From Clostridia bacterium (GTDB taxonomy: Bacteria; Bacillota; Clostridia; Christensenellales; Aristaeellaceae), in contig JAFZRB010000094.1 in NCBI GenBank assembly GCA_017620115.1, forward strand, positions 1 to 22,122: a stretch of DNA of 22,122 nt, read 5' to 3'. The notes beneath the pieces are model-generated. The model was not told the origin of the DNA and did no database searches. It saw only the letters and a program-made list of their open reading frames with translations. Each line of letters begins with the position of its first letter. Positions within the stretch are counted from its first letter, which is position 1. A program made the translations under genes and the position numbers. Positions 1 to 7,925 of this stretch are shown here, piece after piece.

Positions 1-1
1 C

Positions 2-115
2 ACTGCTGAGCCCGAGGAGCCCACTGCCGAGCCCACCGAGGAGCCCACTGCTGAGCCCGAGGAGCCCACTGCCGAGCCCACCGAGGAGCCCACTGCCGAG
101 CCCACCGAGGAGCCC
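2..115 (+). repeat. In-frame 21/24-bp tandem repeats coding TAEP(T)EEP
   Basis: Alternating 21-bp and 24-bp units (2-22, 23-46, 47-67, 68-91, 92-115) encode TAEPEEP and TAEPTEEP. The 21+24 pair forms a 45-bp higher-order unit that occurs twice. The array probably continues to the left of the window. All units keep the reading frame, as expected for a slippage-prone spacer in a surface protein. Confidence 0.85.
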
Positions 116-820
116 ACTGAGGAACCCGCTAAGGACGGCTGGACCGTCGACGAGGATGGCAAGGTTCGCTACTACAAGGATGGCGAAGTTGACACCACCA
201 AGACCGGCGTGTTCGAGTACGATGGCGAAGACTTCTTCGGCACCAAGGGTGTCCTGGATACCGACGCCAACGGCCTGAACCTGTTCGACAATACCTGGTA
301 CTTCCTGGCCGAGGGCCGCGTCGTTAAGGAGTTCACCGGCTTTGCGATGTACAACGACGAGTGGTTCGTGATCGAGAATGGTATCCTGGACGATGACTTC
401 AACGGCCTGTACACCTATGATGGCAAGCAGTTCGTCGTCGCCGCTGGCCGCCTGATCAGGACCGTCAATGGCCTGTGGCAGGATCCCGCTACCAAGGATT
501 GGGTGTTCTGCGCGAACGGCGAAGTCCAGAACCAGTTCTCTGGCGTCGCCGAGTATGATGGATCCTTCTTCGTGCTGAAGAACGGCAAGCTGGATGACAA
601 GGATGGCTACGTCGAGTACGATGGCGAGACCTTCATCGTCTCCAAGGGCCAGCTCTATCCGGTGCCCGTTGAGAAGCCCGCTGAGGAAGCCACCGCTGAG
701 CCCGCTGAGGAAGCCACCGCTGAGCCCGCCGAGGAAGCTACCGCCGAGCCCGCTGAGGAAGCGACTGCTGAGCCCGCTGAGGAAGCTACCGCCGAGCCCA
801 CCGAGGAGCCCGCGGCTTAA
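2..820 (+). CDS. Partial surface/secreted protein with Glu/Pro/Thr-rich linkers and cell-wall-binding-like repeats (3' end only)
   Basis: The reading frame is open from the left edge, so the start, any signal peptide and any N-terminal domain lie outside the window. The visible part is a TAEPTEEP-type linker (2-130), then eight modules of about 20-25 residues (137-655), then a second linker of five PAEEATAE-type units and a TAA stop at 818-820. The first module (GW...G..YY..G) is close to the classical cell-wall-binding/choline-binding repeat. The later ones follow G-h-x-x-Y-D/N-G-x-x-F-h-V-x-x-G-x-h, for example GLYTYDGKQFVVAAGRL. Such repeats usually hold proteins on wall glycans and the acidic proline-rich linkers act as spacers, so an extracytoplasmic location is inferred. 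No catalytic domain or sortase motif is seen before the stop. It is closed by its own terminator and is not part of the next operon. Exact function is unknown. Confidence 0.8.
   Translation, partial: TAEPEEPTAEPTEEPTAEPEEPTAEPTEEPTAEPTEEPTEEPAKDGWTVDEDGKVRYYKDGEVDTTKTGVFEYDGEDFFGTKGVLDTDANGLNLFDNTWYFLAEGRVVKEFTGFAMYNDEWFVIENGILDDDFNGLYTYDGKQFVVAAGRLIRTVNGLWQDPATKDWVFCANGEVQNQFSGVAEYDGSFFVLKNGKLDDKDGYVEYDGETFIVSKGQLYPVPVEKPAEEATAEPAEEATAEPAEEATAEPAEEATAEPAEEATAEPTEEPAA
680..799 (+). repeat. Five in-frame 24-bp tandem repeats coding AEEATAEP
   Basis: Five consecutive 24-bp units start at 680, 704, 728, 752 and 776. All encode the same eight residues while differing at synonymous third positions. 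They form the C-terminal linker of the surface protein and end about seven codons before its stop. Conserved protein over drifting DNA suggests selection on the peptide rather than very recent slippage. Confidence 0.9.
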
Positions 821-856
821 TCGAATCAATCCCGACTGAACGATAAGCGTTCGTCA

Positions 857-892
857 AAGAGGGGCTGTTGTCACTGGCAACAGCCCCTTTTC
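857..892 (+). terminator. Rho-independent terminator of the surface protein gene
   Basis: A perfect 10-bp GC-rich stem, GGGGCTGTTG (861-870) with CAACAGCCCC (878-887), encloses a 7-nt loop and is followed by TTTTC. It lies 40 bp after the TAA stop and separates the surface protein from the glycosyltransferase operon. Confidence 0.9.
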
Positions 893-915
893 AAATGTCA
901 AATCTTGGAAACACC

Positions 916-944
916 TGTACAGCCTTTCTTATTTGTGATAGAAT
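916..944 (+). promoter_or_regulatory. Predicted sigma-A promoter of the glycosylation operon
   Basis: A TGTACA -35-like hexamer (916-921) is separated by 17 bp from TAGAAT (939-944). The -10 is preceded by TGA, giving an extended -10 (TGnTAGAAT). It lies directly after the terminator and about 90 bp before the first start codon of the operon, in the only AT-rich stretch nearby. Confidence 0.55.
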
Positions 945-1034
945 AATCCTGTAACCAACCGGATTGAGTTTGAATATACGGGCGAACATCGCTTTGACAT
1001 ACATACTTCCCGTCAACCGCAAGAGGATAGTGAA

Positions 1035-1742
1035 ATGAAGATTCTTGTCATCATTCCGGCCTATAACGAATCGGCCATCATCGCGAAAACCATTCGCGAA
1101 GTGCGGGAGAAGGCGCCCATGGCCGATATTCTGGCCGTAAACGACGGCTCTTCCGACAATACGCTCGAAATCCTGCGCCGCGAGGGCGTCGACCATCTCA
1201 ACCTGCGCTGCAATCTCGGCATCGGCGGCGCGGTTCAGAGCGGCTACGTCTACGCCCTTGAAAACGGCTACGATTACGCCGTTCAGATCGACGGCGACGG
1301 CCAGCACGACCCGGCCTACATCATGCCCATCATCGAGCAGATGCAGAAGGACGGCGCGAACGTGGGCATCGGCTCGCGCTTCATCGACGGCAAGGGCTTT
1401 CAGTCGAGCGGGCTGCGCCGCTTCGGCATCCGCTTCCTGAGCGCGCTTATCCGGCTAACCTGCGGCGTGCGCGTGCTGGATGTGACCAGCGGCCTGCGCG
1501 TGGCCGACAGGAGCTGCATCGAGCTCTATGCCCGCGATTACTCCGACGATTACCCAGAACCCGAAGCCATCGTCGCCGCCACCGCGCACGGCGCGAAAAT
1601 CGTCGAATACCCGGTCATGATGCGGAGCCGCAGCACGGGCACTTCCTCGATCAGCGCCGTCAAATCGGTGTATTACATGATAAAGGTTTCCCTCGCGATC
1701 ATTATGTACAAAACGATCATGAGAAAGAGGTTTGGCAAATGA
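1035..1742 (+). CDS. Family 2 glycosyltransferase, DPM1/GacI-like (polyprenyl-phosphate sugar synthase)
   Basis: This 235-residue cytoplasmic, membrane-associated GT-A enzyme probably transfers a sugar from a nucleotide donor to undecaprenyl phosphate. Visible motifs are PAYNE (8-12), VNDGSSDNT (35-43) and the metal-binding region QIDGDGQHD (84-92, with D86 and D88), all typical of the dolichyl-phosphate-mannose-synthase group of GT2. The protein ends in a short basic hydrophobic segment and lacks the two C-terminal TM helices seen in some relatives. AGAGGA lies just upstream of the ATG. It is first in a six-gene operon and overlaps the next gene by four bases (ATGA). The GT2-DUF2304 pairing is the arrangement of streptococcal GacI-GacJ, where the small partner boosts catalysis. 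The sugar transferred cannot be read from the sequence. Confidence 0.9.
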   Translation: MKILVIIPAYNESAIIAKTIREVREKAPMADILAVNDGSSDNTLEILRREGVDHLNLRCNLGIGGAVQSGYVYALENGYDYAVQIDGDGQHDPAYIMPIIEQMQKDGANVGIGSRFIDGKGFQSSGLRRFGIRFLSALIRLTCGVRVLDVTSGLRVADRSCIELYARDYSDDYPEPEAIVAATAHGAKIVEYPVMMRSRSTGTSSISAVKSVYYMIKVSLAIIMYKTIMRKRFGK

Positions 1743-2131
1743 GCGGTAAACTGCAAATCGTGCTGAGCGTGTGCACGGTGCTGTTCCTCTGCGGAACCAT
1801 CGGCTTCATTCGCAGGAAGGGCCTCGATCTGTATCATTCAATCGTCTGGTTCTTTGGAGCGCTGCTGCTGCTGCTCATCGCGCTGTTTCCACAGCCCGTG
1901 CTCTGGCTCACCAGAGTGGCTGGCATCGAAACGCCATCAAACTTCGTTTTCATCGTCATCATCACGTTTTTGCTGATTACGACGCTTTCGCTTTCAGCGG
2001 CAGTCTCGCGGCATCACATGCGCATCAAGCGCATGGTGCAGAGTATGGCGATCCTCGAAAACCGAATCGAGTCGCTTGAAGCGCAGCTCGCCCGCCGCCA
2101 GGATGGCGATCGCGAGGACAAGGCCGGCTGA
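1739..2131 (+). CDS. DUF2304 family small membrane protein (GacJ-like)
   Basis: This 130-residue protein has three hydrophobic segments (about 5-23, 34-53, 66-92), the PSN motif after a short loop (GIETPSN), and a charged C-terminal helix (about 95-125) rich in Glu, Arg and Leu that looks like a coiled coil. This layout is typical of DUF2304. Members are encoded next to GT2 polyprenyl-phosphate glycosyltransferases; in group A Streptococcus, GacJ forms a complex with GacI and raises its activity. The start overlaps the upstream stop (ATGA), so translational coupling is likely. Its role as a partner of the preceding enzyme is inferred from this pairing. Confidence 0.85.
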   Translation: MSGKLQIVLSVCTVLFLCGTIGFIRRKGLDLYHSIVWFFGALLLLLIALFPQPVLWLTRVAGIETPSNFVFIVIITFLLITTLSLSAAVSRHHMRIKRMVQSMAILENRIESLEAQLARRQDGDREDKAG

Positions 2132-2167
2132 CATCATTTCACTCATTGTGCAGGGGGATCGGAGTCT

Positions 2168-4618
2168 ATGAACGGAGAGGCAAAGAAGCGGGGATTCGTG
2201 ACGCACATCGTCATCGTGCTGTGCGCGGCGCTGATCAGCGGGGCGGTGTGGCTCGTTATGACGCGCACTGGCGCGGAGAGCATCCCTTCGAAATATTACC
2301 CTGACTTCATCATACCGGAGGACGCCGTGTCCGTCTGGGACGACGTGACGCTCCGCGCGCTCAACAGCCGCATTTCAAACGGCAACATCGTGCATATGCG
2401 CAAGAGCGATCCGCAGCTGTATATCAGCTTCGGCAAGGATACGCCGCGCACGTTCCGCTCGGTGATCGTCAAGCTAGGGCGCAGCTATAACTACGACATA
2501 GGCGCCGTGCTGTTCTACCCCAATGAAAAGGGAAAATACGACGGTGACCATTACGAGGACTTCCTGCTCCCCGCCGAGGAAAAGGTCATCTACTTCAACA
2601 TCCCCGAAGATTCCTACAGCGAACTGAGACTCGATATCGATACCCACTACTGGATCGACGATATTCTTGTTTCCCAGGAAGAAATTGAATCCTCGTTCGT
2701 TCCGCAGGAGCACTACAGCGTCGTTTCGCTCATCATCTATTTCATCACGCTGCTGGTGTTCTTTGAAACCATCGCGTTTTTCAGGAAGGATTTTGCCCGC
2801 CTGCTCAAAGCGCTGTGGGGGAAGAAGTTCAGGATCATCGCGGGGCTTATCGCCGCCGTCGCCGTCGTGGCCGCCGCGCTCGCGGGCACATACTTCGTCT
2901 TCCAGCGGTTCGGTATTTATTTCTCCTGGTTCTGGGCGGTCATGATCAGCATGTGCAGCCTTATCATGGGCTATCAGGTGTGGCTGCTGCTCAAGCGGAA
3001 GCCGCGCGCGCCTGTTCAGCGCGATCCAGACAGGCGCTGGCGCAAGCTCCTTTTCTGGGGCGCTGTCGCGGTGTTCTGGCTGTTCATCGCCTTTGAATGG
3101 TACGAGGTGGCGCGCCGCGAGCCGGAAGTCATGGAAAAGCTCCGGTTCCGCTTTGCGTTCATCATGGCCTTCGCGGAGACGTTCCTGCTGGCCCTTCTGT
3201 ATCGGAAGTATCTGTTCGACGCCGACGACGAGGACAGGTACTACACGAAGATTTTTGTGATGCTCACCTTCGTGCTGGGCGTGGCGTACATGATCGTTTT
3301 CCTGCCGTTCGTGTCGCCGGATGAAATGTCGCACTACCTGTCGGCCTATCGCATGTCCAATATCTTCATGGGACAGATCGGTCAGCTGGGCGACGAGCGG
3401 CTCGTGATGCGCATGGAGGATTTCGAATTCTACGATCAGCTCTATACGGCGCTTGGGCCAGGCTATTACATCCATATTTCCGAAATCATGCACCCATTCG
3501 CCAATACGACGGGCTCGATGGTGGTCGAGGGGGCCATGGTCACCAACGCCATATTCTCCTACGCGTTCTCCGGCCTTGCCATAACGATCGCGCGGCTGCT
3601 GAACCTGAGCGGCGTCATGACGTTCTATGCCGGGCGCATGGCAAATCTGCTGTTCCTCGTGCTCGTGCTGCGCTATCTGATGAAGCGCCTGCCCTTTGGC
3701 AAGTCTGCGCTGTACGCCGTGGTGGCGATTCCGATGATGCTGCAGGTGGCCGCGACGTATTCCTACGACGTGACGACCTTCTGCTTCGTGGCCCTGTTTG
3801 TGACGCGCGTGCTGGAAATGGCGTATACCGAGCGCAAAGTCACAAAGCGGGACGTGTCGCTGTGCGCGTTCTACGGCGCGCTCATGGCGCCCTCCAAGAT
3901 GGTTTTCCTGCCGCTGCTGTTCTGCGCGCTGCTTATACCCGGGCGTCGGCTGAGCAAGAACCGCGCGACGGCGCGCAGGCGCAAGGCGCTGATCATCGGC
4001 GCGGGCATCGCCTCCGCGCTGCTCGTCACGCTGGCCGTGGGCCTGCTCGGCGCGGATTCCTCCCTGCGCAAGATCGCCGAGAGCAACACCACCAAGAAGA
4101 TGCTCAGCTGGGTCAACGAGCCGGCCTACACGGTCTCCTGGATCCTCAGCAGCTTCGACGAGTTCATCGCGATGTATTTCCGTACGCTCGTCGTACTGGC
4201 GGATCACTATTTCTTCACGATGTTTGGCAGCAGCCTTGGCTGGATGGACATTCCCGTGATGCACGTGTATTGCCTGGTGTGCTTCGTGCTCATCATCCTG
4301 GCCGCGCATATCCGTGAAGAAAAGCTGGATATTCAGACCGTCGGAATGGGCCCGAGGATATGGGTCGGGCTGCTGTGCGCGGCGTCGCTGGCGCTGACCA
4401 TGCTGGCCATGCTGCTCAGCTGGACGCCTGTGTCCTACGACTATATCGTCGGCGTTCAGGGGCGCTATTTCCTGCCGCTGCTGGTTCCGATCGCGCTGCT
4501 GATGACCAGCCGCGGCGTGGAAGTGAGCGGCGCGTCCCGCAGGCTCATCGTGTTTTTCAGCGCGATGGTGAATATATGGGTGTGCGTATACATATTCGCG
4601 TCGAGCCTGATCGGGTGA
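2168..4618 (+). CDS. DUF2142 family polytopic membrane protein, predicted GT-C glycosyltransferase
   Basis: This 816-residue integral membrane protein has more than ten predicted TM segments. A signal-anchor helix (about 14-33) is followed by a hydrophilic, beta-rich region (about 35-180) predicted outside the membrane, then a long run of TM helices. The key motif is VSPDEMSHYLSAYR (from residue 382), matching the PDE-x-x-H signature in the first large outer loop of DUF2142 proteins. GT-C enzymes use acidic residues at that place to take sugar from a lipid-phosphate donor. In the GacI/J/K/L scheme this would be the outer-face transferase (GacL role) decorating a wall polymer. GGGGATCGGAG lies before the ATG. 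The 36-bp gap to DUF2304 supports co-transcription. Family assignment is good; acceptor and sugar are unknown. Confidence 0.8.
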   Translation: MNGEAKKRGFVTHIVIVLCAALISGAVWLVMTRTGAESIPSKYYPDFIIPEDAVSVWDDVTLRALNSRISNGNIVHMRKSDPQLYISFGKDTPRTFRSVIVKLGRSYNYDIGAVLFYPNEKGKYDGDHYEDFLLPAEEKVIYFNIPEDSYSELRLDIDTHYWIDDILVSQEEIESSFVPQEHYSVVSLIIYFITLLVFFETIAFFRKDFARLLKALWGKKFRIIAGLIAAVAVVAAALAGTYFVFQRFGIYFSWFWAVMISMCSLIMGYQVWLLLKRKPRAPVQRDPDRRWRKLLFWGAVAVFWLFIAFEWYEVARREPEVMEKLRFRFAFIMAFAETFLLALLYRKYLFDADDEDRYYTKIFVMLTFVLGVAYMIVFLPFVSPDEMSHYLSAYRMSNIFMGQIGQLGDERLVMRMEDFEFYDQLYTALGPGYYIHISEIMHPFANTTGSMVVEGAMVTNAIFSYAFSGLAITIARLLNLSGVMTFYAGRMANLLFLVLVLRYLMKRLPFGKSALYAVVAIPMMLQVAATYSYDVTTFCFVALFVTRVLEMAYTERKVTKRDVSLCAFYGALMAPSKMVFLPLLFCALLIPGRRLSKNRATARRRKALIIGAGIASALLVTLAVGLLGADSSLRKIAESNTTKKMLSWVNEPAYTVSWILSSFDEFIAMYFRTLVVLADHYFFTMFGSSLGWMDIPVMHVYCLVCFVLIILAAHIREEKLDIQTVGMGPRIWVGLLCAASLALTMLAMLLSWTPVSYDYIVGVQGRYFLPLLVPIALLMTSRGVEVSGASRRLIVFFSAMVNIWVCVYIFASSLIG

Positions 4619-4648
4619 TATAATCGGTAAAAGGCGGGATATTGAAAC

Positions 4649-5455
4649 ATGGTTTATACGGAAAAGGATCACGTTTTCGCCATATGCGCCTATAAGGAGA
4701 GCCGTTATCTGGAGGAATGCGTTGAGACGCTGGAGCGGCAGACGGCGCGCGGCCGCCTCATCATGTGTACAGCCACGCCGAATGACCACATCGCGCAGAC
4801 GGCCGCCAGGCACGGCCTGCCGCTGTTCATCAACGACGGCCCGCACGGTATTGCCGAAGACTGGAACTTCGCCTATGCCCACGCGGACGCGCCGCTGGTG
4901 ACGCTGGCGCATCAGGACGACGTGTACGAGCCGGATTATCTCAGAAAGATCCTGGAAAAGCTGAACGCGGCTTCGCATCCGCTCATCGCCTTCAGCGATT
5001 ATTTTGAGCTGCGCAACGGCCGCAAGGTGTTTCAGAATGAAAACAGGAATCTGAAGATCAAGAGCATCGCGCTGATACCGCTGCGCTTCGGCCCCTTCCA
5101 GAAGAGCCGCTGGGTGCGCAGGCGCGTGCTGTCGCTGTGCGATCCCATCTGCTGTCCGGCTGTGACGTATGTGAAGCCCAACCTGCCTGAGGTGATGTTT
5201 GAATCGCACTTCAGGAGCGATCTGGATTGGCAGGCCTGGGAGAAGATATCAAAGATGCCGGGCAGCTTCTGCTATATCCGCGAACCGCTCATGGGGCATC
5301 GCATCCACGAGGAATCGACGACGACCGAAGTGATTGGGGCCAACAACAACCGGTCGTCGGAGGATCTGGAGATGTATATGAAGTTCTGGCCAAAGCCCAT
5401 CGCCCGCTTCATCAACCGCTTCTACTCGGCCAGTCAAAAGGGAAATCAGCTGTGA
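4649..5455 (+). CDS. Family 2 glycosyltransferase (surface polysaccharide type)
   Basis: This 268-residue soluble GT-A glycosyltransferase is distinct from the first GT2 of the operon. It begins with a beta strand and AICAYKESRYL (an N-terminal nucleotide-binding variant), has the DxD-like LAHQDDVYEPDYL (D90-D91), and DLDWQAWEKI in the acceptor/base region. This pattern is typical of GT2 enzymes that add one sugar to a lipid-linked glycan. No TM helix is seen. It sits 30 bp after the DUF2142 gene, and its TGA shares one base with the ATG of the flippase. It probably builds the repeat unit or side chain exported by the neighbouring flippase; sugar and linkage are unknown. Confidence 0.85.
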   Translation: MVYTEKDHVFAICAYKESRYLEECVETLERQTARGRLIMCTATPNDHIAQTAARHGLPLFINDGPHGIAEDWNFAYAHADAPLVTLAHQDDVYEPDYLRKILEKLNAASHPLIAFSDYFELRNGRKVFQNENRNLKIKSIALIPLRFGPFQKSRWVRRRVLSLCDPICCPAVTYVKPNLPEVMFESHFRSDLDWQAWEKISKMPGSFCYIREPLMGHRIHEESTTTEVIGANNNRSSEDLEMYMKFWPKPIARFINRFYSASQKGNQL

Positions 5456-6732
5456 TGCGGGATAAACTGTGGAGCAGGCTGCGCGCGCTGAACGGATCGG
5501 GGCCTTTCTGGAACATGATGGGCAGCGGCATGATGGCGGCCAGCACGGTCGTCATGACCATGCTCGTGGGGCATTTTTCCGATCTGGCCTATGTGGGCGA
5601 TTTCAGCCTGGCGCTGACCACGGCGCAGATACTCTATTCGCTGGCGCTGTTCGGCACGAACGACCTGCAGATGACGGATTACCACCGCCGTTATCGTTTC
5701 AATCATTTCTTTGGGGTGAAGCTGTTCAGCACGGCGCTGGCGGCTGTCGTGTGCGCCGTGGTGGTCGCCGCGCTGCGCTTCAATGGCGAAGCGGCGGCGT
5801 TCACCTGGCTGCTCACGGCGTTCATGCTGCTCAACTCGCTGGGCGAGCTGTATCAGAGCATGTTCTTTCAGAGCAATCGCCTCGATCTCACGGGAAAGGC
5901 GATGTTTTTTCGCTATTTCCTTTCGACGGCGGCCTTTGGCGCCGCGCTGATGGCGGGGCGAACCATCGCCTCCGCCTGCGTGTGGATGATCGCGGTGAAT
6001 GTGGCGGCGACGCTCTGGTGGGATTTCCGGCGCGCCGGGGAATTCCGCGACGCGGGTTATGCGCTGGAGATCGGGCGCTCCCTGAGCCTGATCCGGGAGG
6101 CGCTGCCGCTGTGCCTGAGCGTGCTGGGCTCGCTGTTCGTGGTCAACTGCCCCAAATACATCATCAACGCGCGCCTGTCCAGCGAAGTTCAGGGGCTTTA
6201 CAACATCCTGTTTATTCCAACGTATTCCATCAACCTGCTGAGCCAGTTCATCTTCCGGCCGTATCTGGCGCGCTATGAGGCGCTGCTGCGCGGCGACGTG
6301 AAGGGCTTCTGGCGGCTGCTCGTGAAGCAGGCGGGCGTGATCGCGGCGGCGGGAGTGTTCTTGGGCGCCTTCATGTATCTCGTTGGCGCGCCGTTTCTGA
6401 AGCTTCTCTTCGGGCAGGATGTGAGCGGTTACCGCGCGCTGATGGGCCTGTTCATGGTGTCGGGCGGTATACTGGCGGTCAATCAGCTGTTGTACTATAT
6501 CATGGTGATTCTGCGCAGGCAGAAGACCATTCTGCTGATTTTCCTCACGAGCAGCGCGCTCACGCTGCTCGTCGGCCTGGCGCTCATCGCCCGGTTTGAG
6601 ATCAGCGGCGCGTGGATGGCGTTCACGGCGGGGCAGGCGTGTATTCTGGGCGGCTATGCGCTGGCGCTGCGTCGCGCTGTGGCGACGCGCTCCGGAGAGA
6701 GAGACGGAAAGGATAATCGGATCAATGAGTGA
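5455..6732 (+). CDS. Wzx-like oligosaccharide flippase (MOP/polysaccharide transport family)
   Basis: This 425-residue polytopic protein has about twelve hydrophobic helices and short basic loops, the size and layout of Wzx/RfbX/MATE-like lipid-linked oligosaccharide translocases. The N-terminal stretch GPFWNMMGSGMMAASTVVM resembles the first helix of these flippases. I chose the ATG at 5455, which shares a base with the upstream stop (TGATG), rather than upstream in-frame codons inside the previous gene; GTG at 5452 is an alternative. It could flip the undecaprenyl-P-sugar of the first GT2 (GacK role) or a longer lipid-linked repeat unit built by the second GT2. It overlaps the next gene by 8 bp. 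Confidence 0.85.
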   Translation: MRDKLWSRLRALNGSGPFWNMMGSGMMAASTVVMTMLVGHFSDLAYVGDFSLALTTAQILYSLALFGTNDLQMTDYHRRYRFNHFFGVKLFSTALAAVVCAVVVAALRFNGEAAAFTWLLTAFMLLNSLGELYQSMFFQSNRLDLTGKAMFFRYFLSTAAFGAALMAGRTIASACVWMIAVNVAATLWWDFRRAGEFRDAGYALEIGRSLSLIREALPLCLSVLGSLFVVNCPKYIINARLSSEVQGLYNILFIPTYSINLLSQFIFRPYLARYEALLRGDVKGFWRLLVKQAGVIAAAGVFLGAFMYLVGAPFLKLLFGQDVSGYRALMGLFMVSGGILAVNQLLYYIMVILRRQKTILLIFLTSSALTLLVGLALIARFEISGAWMAFTAGQACILGGYALALRRAVATRSGERDGKDNRINE

Positions 6733-7825
6733 GAGCAGGAGAAACAGAAGACTGATTGCGGCGGGGCGGGAGAACAATTTCAACATCATCCGCATGATCG
6801 CGACCATATTCGTCGTGGTCGGGCATATGTCGATGATACTGGGTTTGGACGCGCCCATGTTCGGCGGCGTGACGCTGCATTCGCTGGCCGTCGAGATCCT
6901 CTTTATCATCAGCGGCTACCTGATTTCGCTCAGCTGGCTGTCGGATCCGCATCCGGTGCGGTATGCGGTCAAGCGCTTTTTCAGGCTGTGGCCGCCGTTT
7001 GCGGTGATGGTGCTGCTGCTCACGTTTGTGGGCGGCCCGCTGCTGTCCGAGCTGGGCTGGCGGGGCTATTTCAGCAGCTGGTTCTATCTCTTTCTGAAAA
7101 ACCTGCGCTTTTACATCGTGTTCGCGCAGCCGGGCGTGTTTGCCGAACAGCCGATTGCCTACTCCAGCAACGGCTCCATGTGGACGATGCCCATCGAGGC
7201 GGCGTTCTATGTCATCCTGCCGATCCTGCTCACGCTGCTGCGCGTGAGGGGGCGCTCGAAGCGCTCGTTTTACGCCATGGCGACGCTGGTGGCTGCCATG
7301 TGCGCGTTCGATATGTATCTGCGCATCTTCTGGAAGGATCAGGTGTACGTTTTTTATGGCACCGACCTGATTTCGGCGTATCACCTGAGCGTGTTCTATA
7401 TGATCGGCGTGCTGTTCACCTATGACGAGATGAAGCGCCTTCTGAACATGCAGGTGGCTTTCGCGGGCATTTGCCTGATTATGGCGACGCAGAGCCTGCC
7501 GGTGCCGGTGAAATACCTGGTACTGCATTTGACGCTGCCCTACGCGATCCTTTCGTTTGCCCTCGCGGCTCCGCCGGTCTTTTCAAAATGGGGCAGCAAG
7601 ATCGAGCTGTCCTACAGCATCTACCTGTACGCCTTCTTCTTCCAGCAGGCGGTGGCCTATATCAGCACGAAGAACGGGCTGGGGTGGGGGTATGAGCTCT
7701 GCCTGCTGATCAGCTCGGCCGTGACCGTCGCCGTGGCGTTCGCCTCGTTCTATCTGGTTGAGCAGCCTTCGCTCCGCCTGAGCCGCAAACTGGTCGCCCG
7801 GATCGGGAAAAAACGCGCTGCGTGA
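6725..7825 (+). CDS. Acyltransferase 3 (OafA/YrhL-like) membrane O-acyltransferase
   Basis: This 366-residue integral membrane enzyme has about ten TM helices and probably acetylates hydroxyls of a surface glycan. Diagnostic elements are the early TM helix with VVVGHMSM (catalytic-type H34), the basic FRLWP motif (86-90) and SMWTMPIEAAFYVILP (151-166, E158), all characteristic of acyltransferase 3. A closing FYLVEQPSLRLSRKL segment is also typical. The upstream frame is open, but the ATG at 6725 has AAAGGA about 12 bp upstream and gives the normal N-terminus (NNFNIIRMIA). It overlaps the flippase gene by 8 bp and is the last gene of the operon. No SGNH domain is attached. Substrate is inferred from context. 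Confidence 0.88.
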   Translation: MSESRRNRRLIAAGRENNFNIIRMIATIFVVVGHMSMILGLDAPMFGGVTLHSLAVEILFIISGYLISLSWLSDPHPVRYAVKRFFRLWPPFAVMVLLLTFVGGPLLSELGWRGYFSSWFYLFLKNLRFYIVFAQPGVFAEQPIAYSSNGSMWTMPIEAAFYVILPILLTLLRVRGRSKRSFYAMATLVAAMCAFDMYLRIFWKDQVYVFYGTDLISAYHLSVFYMIGVLFTYDEMKRLLNMQVAFAGICLIMATQSLPVPVKYLVLHLTLPYAILSFALAAPPVFSKWGSKIELSYSIYLYAFFFQQAVAYISTKNGLGWGYELCLLISSAVTVAVAFASFYLVEQPSLRLSRKLVARIGKKRAA

Positions 7826-7910
7826 ATCAGCAGCATATCATGACGGCCCTGTGCCTGACAGGCGCGGGGCTCTTCGATTCTTATAGAGCGATTGCGTTCC
7901 GCCGCTCTTC

Positions 7911-7917
7911 AGGGAGG
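7911..7917 (+). promoter_or_regulatory. Ribosome binding site that fixes the TTG start of tex
   Basis: AGGGAGG lies 8 bp before TTG 7926-7928. No in-frame ATG lies nearby, and starting at TTG gives the conserved N-terminus of Tex proteins. Confidence 0.8.
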
Positions 7918-7925
7918 TTTGTCAT

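Noticed and set aside
680..799. Regular 24-bp repeats that might suggest a CRISPR array.
   Set aside because: The units are directly adjacent with no unique spacers, keep a reading frame and encode a repeated peptide, so they are protein-coding tandem repeats.
594..839. An 81-codon Arg/Pro/Ser-rich frame overlapping the repeat linker.
   Set aside because: It is the +1 reading of the same 24-bp repeats and has no ribosome binding site. The in-frame surface protein accounts for the sequence.
2474..5209. A 911-codon open frame on the minus strand opposite the DUF2142 and GT2 genes.
   Set aside because: Its composition is dominated by His, Arg, Gln and Ala, as expected for the antisense of GC-rich genes with codon-position bias. 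It has no recognisable domain, and the plus strand carries clear families with ribosome binding sites.
7826..7925. Possible terminator and promoter between the acyltransferase and tex.
   Set aside because: Only 5-bp stems (CCTGT/ACAGG and GCTCT/AGAGC) without a T-tract, and CTGACA with no properly spaced -10. Too weak to call either.
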